A stretch of DNA of 7,459 bases from Candidatus Poribacteria bacterium. GTDB lineage: Bacteria; Poribacteria; DTPJ01. Below are positions 5,011-7,459 of the stretch, one piece after another. The notes beneath the pieces were generated by a model. That model searched no databases, was not told the origin of the DNA, and worked only from the letters and a program-made list of their open reading frames with translations. The DNA lies in contig DTPJ01000111.1 of assembly GCA_011334435.1 (NCBI GenBank), positions 1 through 7,459 on the forward strand, in the 5' to 3' direction. Position numbers and translations under genes: made by a program. Positions within the stretch are counted from its first letter, which is position 1; every line of letters starts with the position of its first letter.

Positions 5011-7325
5011 CCTTTAAGTTTTACAAATATAAATGCCACATTGTAATCTGGCTCATCTTTGGATTCTTTGTATGACTCGTTATATCGCTTTGCAAGGTAT
5101 TCAGCGGATTCTATAATATCTGTAAATTTCTGTGGGTATTTCTCTTGAAATTCACTTGCTACAAGACCCGGCACAGAATAATTATCCAAAATTTCAACTG
5201 CGGGCAGATTCTTTTCATGCTTCTTTTCAAGCCACCAATCATATTCTTTCAGTTTATCATCGTCGTTGTGATACATCAATGGCCAGACGAAATATTCCTT
5301 AGTTATCAGAAGCCCAAGTCCATCGTCAAAAACATTTATCAGGTCAACATCCTCTATCCAATCTTGCATGGCAAGAATTAGATTCTCTGGTATATCCTGA
5401 GGGACAACATGATAATAAAAATCCTCATCTTCCATGACCATTCTGACCTTAACACTTTTCTTATTCTGTGGACGCAACAGTTCTTCTATCTCGTAACCTG
5501 TCAGGAAAAGGAACGGGACATTGCCATTTGTGACGTCAATCATAACATCCTCGCCATCAACGTTATATAAAAGTGCCGCATGTTGCCAATATATCATATA
5601 CTTTTTGCCTAATGTGAAGTCAAATGTTGAAAGCATTCTCCGCAATGGCTCAACAGGGAAAGGTCCTTTTGCACCAGGTCCTGCTAAAAGATATTCTGAC
5701 TCAAATCCGTAAATATCCGTTATCATTTTCATTGCTGATGACTTTTCTGTGCAAGTTCCGCCTCTGCCAGCAATAATGTTAAGCAATGTCTCTGATGGGT
5801 CTTTGAAACGGATTTTTTCGCCGATAAACCTTGAATAAAGCTCAAAGTCCGCTTCCCATATTCTCTTTGCGACAGCATGGAGGAATTTCATCTTCTCGGT
5901 TTGTGTATCAAGTCTTATGATCTTCTCTGCTTCTGATCCATATTCTTTTATAACGCATTCTTTGACAAAATTATCAAAGACTTCTTGATTTTTCTTCCAC
6001 TTTCTAACATTATAACCATAAGTATTGCCCTCTTCTGTGATCATAGTTCGGTCTATGCTAAGGTCAAGTAACATAAATTCGGATTGATCTTCCGTCCGCA
6101 CAAGCTCAAATCTTGGTTCACTATCAAAATCAACAACATCCCCATATTGTCTTATTATAAGCCCTTCAAAAATGTCTAACAACTCGCCATCATCGTCAAT
6201 GTTGTATATGCAATCTTGGATAACACTGAGATTTTTTGACGATTTATCGGACATTATATTATTGTCTATTACCTTGACATATTTATCAAATATATCTCTA
6301 ATTGATGTAAATTCCTTTGGATCGATCTTCATAGCGGAAGATAATCCCGTGGCGGAATCTGTGATCTGCAAGATATATGTCAAATTGCTATTTTTAATCT
6401 CGTTCATAATTATCGTTTCCTTTTCCGCTTTGTTTTTTTCCTGATCAATCTTTTGTGCTAAAAATTTGTAACCTATAACTTTATATAATAACTTAGCTGA
6501 GAGAAAATCTGGTGCATAGTTGCCTGTCTGTGGACTGAGTTCTACTATATCACAGCCGATGATTTTTCGTTTTTCAGATAGTTTTTTAATAAAATTCATC
6601 AATTCAGCCCAGAGCATGCCATCAGGTTCAGGCGTTCCAACAGAGGGCATTATTGACGGGTCTAGGACATCTAAATCAATAGTTAGATATACATTTTCGG
6701 TTAATTTATCAATCGCAGAGTCAATCCAGTCATCAGTTTTGTGAATGTCTTTCATAAAGAAAACAGTTAATCCTGATCTCTCAATAAAACGTTTTTCTGC
6801 CATAGATAGACTTCTTATACCAACTTGGACAATTGGGCAATAATCCAAAATTCTACGCATAACGCAAGCATGATTGTATAAAGAGCCATTATAGGAGTTT
6901 CTCAAATCAGCGTGAGCGTCAAGCTGAAGGACAGATATATTATCATAGACCTTAGCGAAAGCAGATACCATGCCTGATGTTATAGAGTGTTCTCCACCAA
7001 GCATTATTATAAACTTTCCGCTTTCTGCAAGTTCAATTCCTTTCTCTTGGACAGCCCGAAACATAGTATCTGGACGGGAAAATCCTTTACGTAATTCAGG
7101 CAAGGTATGTATGCCAAATAGATAAGGTTCATAATCTAATTCATCGTCGTATAATTCCACATGAAAAGATGCTTCTATTATAGCTTTTGGACCGTTTCCT
7201 GTCCCAGAGCCATAAGTTACTGTTCCTTCATAAGGCACGGGAAATATTATAATATTTGCAGAGTTAAACTCTGATGGCTTTACCCCTAAAAAATTGCCAA
7301 GATATATTGATTCTTCTTCATTCAT
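5007..7325 (-). CDS. speB: Agmatinase fused to a transglutaminase/NAT-like Cys-His-Asp domain
   Basis: A 772-residue cytosolic two-part protein. Residues 1 to about 300 are a full-length ureohydrolase of the agmatinase type, which hydrolyses agmatine to putrescine and urea with two Mn ions. Its metal ligands are intact: GGEHS H113, DAHAD D136/H138/D140, and DLDVLDP D217/D219. H152 and the late motif CDIVELSP (E262) are also present. Residues 307-772 are a different module. After a poorly recognisable stretch (307-440) there is a papain/transglutaminase-like core with RGGTCTE (C525), WQHAALLY (H582) and VMIDVTNG (D597), a plausible catalytic triad. The RGGxCxE pattern also recalls arylamine N-acetyltransferases of the same fold, but the cysteine is too far from the start for that family. 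The tail (about 640-772) is unassigned. ATG at 7325 has AAAAGGG 6 nt upstream. Single-domain agmatinases are about 290-310 residues, so the fusion is unusual; the junction suggests this may be two genes. Confidence 0.9.
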   Translation of the reverse strand: MNEEESIYLGNFLGVKPSEFNSANIIIFPVPYEGTVTYGSGTGNGPKAIIEASFHVELYDDELDYEPYLFGIHTLPELRKGFSRPDTMFRAVQEKGIELAESGKFIIMLGGEHSITSGMVSAFAKVYDNISVLQLDAHADLRNSYNGSLYNHACVMRRILDYCPIVQVGIRSLSMAEKRFIERSGLTVFFMKDIHKTDDWIDSAIDKLTENVYLTIDLDVLDPSIMPSVGTPEPDGMLWAELMNFIKKLSEKRKIIGCDIVELSPQTGNYAPDFLSAKLLYKVIGYKFLAQKIDQEKNKAEKETIIMNEIKNSNLTYILQITDSATGLSSAMKIDPKEFTSIRDIFDKYVKVIDNNIMSDKSSKNLSVIQDCIYNIDDDGELLDIFEGLIIRQYGDVVDFDSEPRFELVRTEDQSEFMLLDLSIDRTMITEEGNTYGYNVRKWKKNQEVFDNFVKECVIKEYGSEAEKIIRLDTQTEKMKFLHAVAKRIWEADFELYSRFIGEKIRFKDPSETLLNIIAGRGGTCTEKSSAMKMITDIYGFESEYLLAGPGAKGPFPVEPLRRMLSTFDFTLGKKYMIYWQHAALLYNVDGEDVMIDVTNGNVPFLFLTGYEIEELLRPQNKKSVKVRMVMEDEDFYYHVVPQDIPENLILAMQDWIEDVDLINVFDDGLGLLITKEYFVWPLMYHNDDDKLKEYDWWLEKKHEKNLPAVEILDNYSVPGLVASEFQEKYPQKFTDIIESAEYLAKRYNESYKESKDEPDYNVAFIFVKLKG
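6394..6440 (-). other. Fusion junction: slippery A7 heptamer, internal SD and ATG
   Basis: On the - strand the in-frame codons GAA AAA AAC (6440-6432, residues E296-N298) make A AAA AAC, a canonical -1 slippery heptamer, within a run of seven A (6439-6433). A -1 shift, or one extra A, leads to TAA at 6396-6394. A +1 shift, or one A fewer, leads to TAA at 6412-6410. Both shifted frames therefore end the agmatinase where a normal one ends. Between them lies an internal in-frame ATG (6407-6405, residue M307) with AAGGA (6422-6418) 10 nt upstream. The second module could therefore be translated from its own start. Confidence 0.7.
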
Positions 7326-7403
7326 CTTTTGCCCTTTTAAGCATTATTGGAACACAAATATAAAAAAGTCAAATAGAAATTCCCCAACATATACTCTAAT
7401 AGG

Positions 7404-7433
7404 ATTATATTTTATCTAAAGTTATTTAGTCAA
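7404..7433 (-). promoter_or_regulatory. Predicted sigma70-type promoter of the agmatinase fusion gene
   Basis: On the - strand, TTGACT (7433-7428), an 18-bp spacer and a perfect TATAAT (7409-7404). Transcription would begin near 7397, giving a leader of about 70 nt before ATG 7325. This is the best promoter match in the window and lies in the only sizeable gap upstream of the - strand gene series. The remaining bases between 7326 and 7403 show no hairpin or operator that I can support. Confidence 0.6.
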
Positions 7434-7459
7434 AAAAATAAAGGGAAAAAGGCAAACTC

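Noticed and set aside
5145..6744. Several + strand open frames of 60-90 codons opposite the agmatinase fusion
   Set aside because: They are antisense shadows of a strongly conserved coding sequence, without SDs or recognisable products.
7343..7372. Second promoter for the agmatinase fusion (TTGACT, 18 bp, AATAAT on the - strand)
   Set aside because: Transcription would begin inside the SD at 7332-7338, and a better promoter with a perfect TATAAT lies at 7404-7433. It cannot be excluded entirely.

Overview
The window is A+T-rich, densely packed bacterial DNA: intergenic gaps of a few dozen bases, strong Shine-Dalgarno (SD) sequences and TTGACx/TATAAT promoter boxes. A hicBA toxin-antitoxin pair, short tandem repeats and a possible mobile-element edge suggest an environmental bacterium from a low-GC lineage. 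I cannot name the phylum from this sequence.

Layout. Bases 1-342 hold a short ORF tail cut by the window edge, a 34-bp tandem repeat that looks like a mobile-element end, and a weak promoter. One + strand gene follows (343-1758): a class III PLP-dependent aminotransferase with an unusual active site. Everything else is on the - strand, transcribed from the right edge inward. In order these are: a 772-residue protein joining a complete agmatinase to a papain/transglutaminase-fold Cys-His-Asp domain (7325-5007); hicB antitoxin (4963-4730); hicA toxin (4730-4500); a winged-helix, DnaD-like protein with a charged coiled-coil tail (4479-3565); an exported, helical-repeat-like protein (3512-2511); and a multi-pass membrane protein (2486-1764). 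The membrane protein runs tail to tail against the aminotransferase with only 5 bases between stop codons.

How the genes may work together. Agmatinase makes putrescine and urea from agmatine, and class III aminotransferases include putrescine and GABA transaminases. However, the two genes lie at opposite ends and on opposite strands, so a shared pathway is only a possibility. hicB, hicA and the winged-helix gene form a tight cluster (1-nt overlap, then a 20-nt gap) behind a promoter whose -35 box overlaps the stop codon of the agmatinase fusion. This HicB is too short to carry its own DNA-binding domain, so the winged-helix neighbour may supply that role. The exported and membrane proteins are adjacent and probably co-expressed; I recognise neither family.

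Most notable are the agmatinase/transglutaminase-like fusion, with an A AAA AAC slippery heptamer and an internal SD plus ATG exactly at the junction (it may be two genes); the hicBA plus winged-helix trio; and a heptanucleotide tandem repeat between the winged-helix and exported-protein genes.
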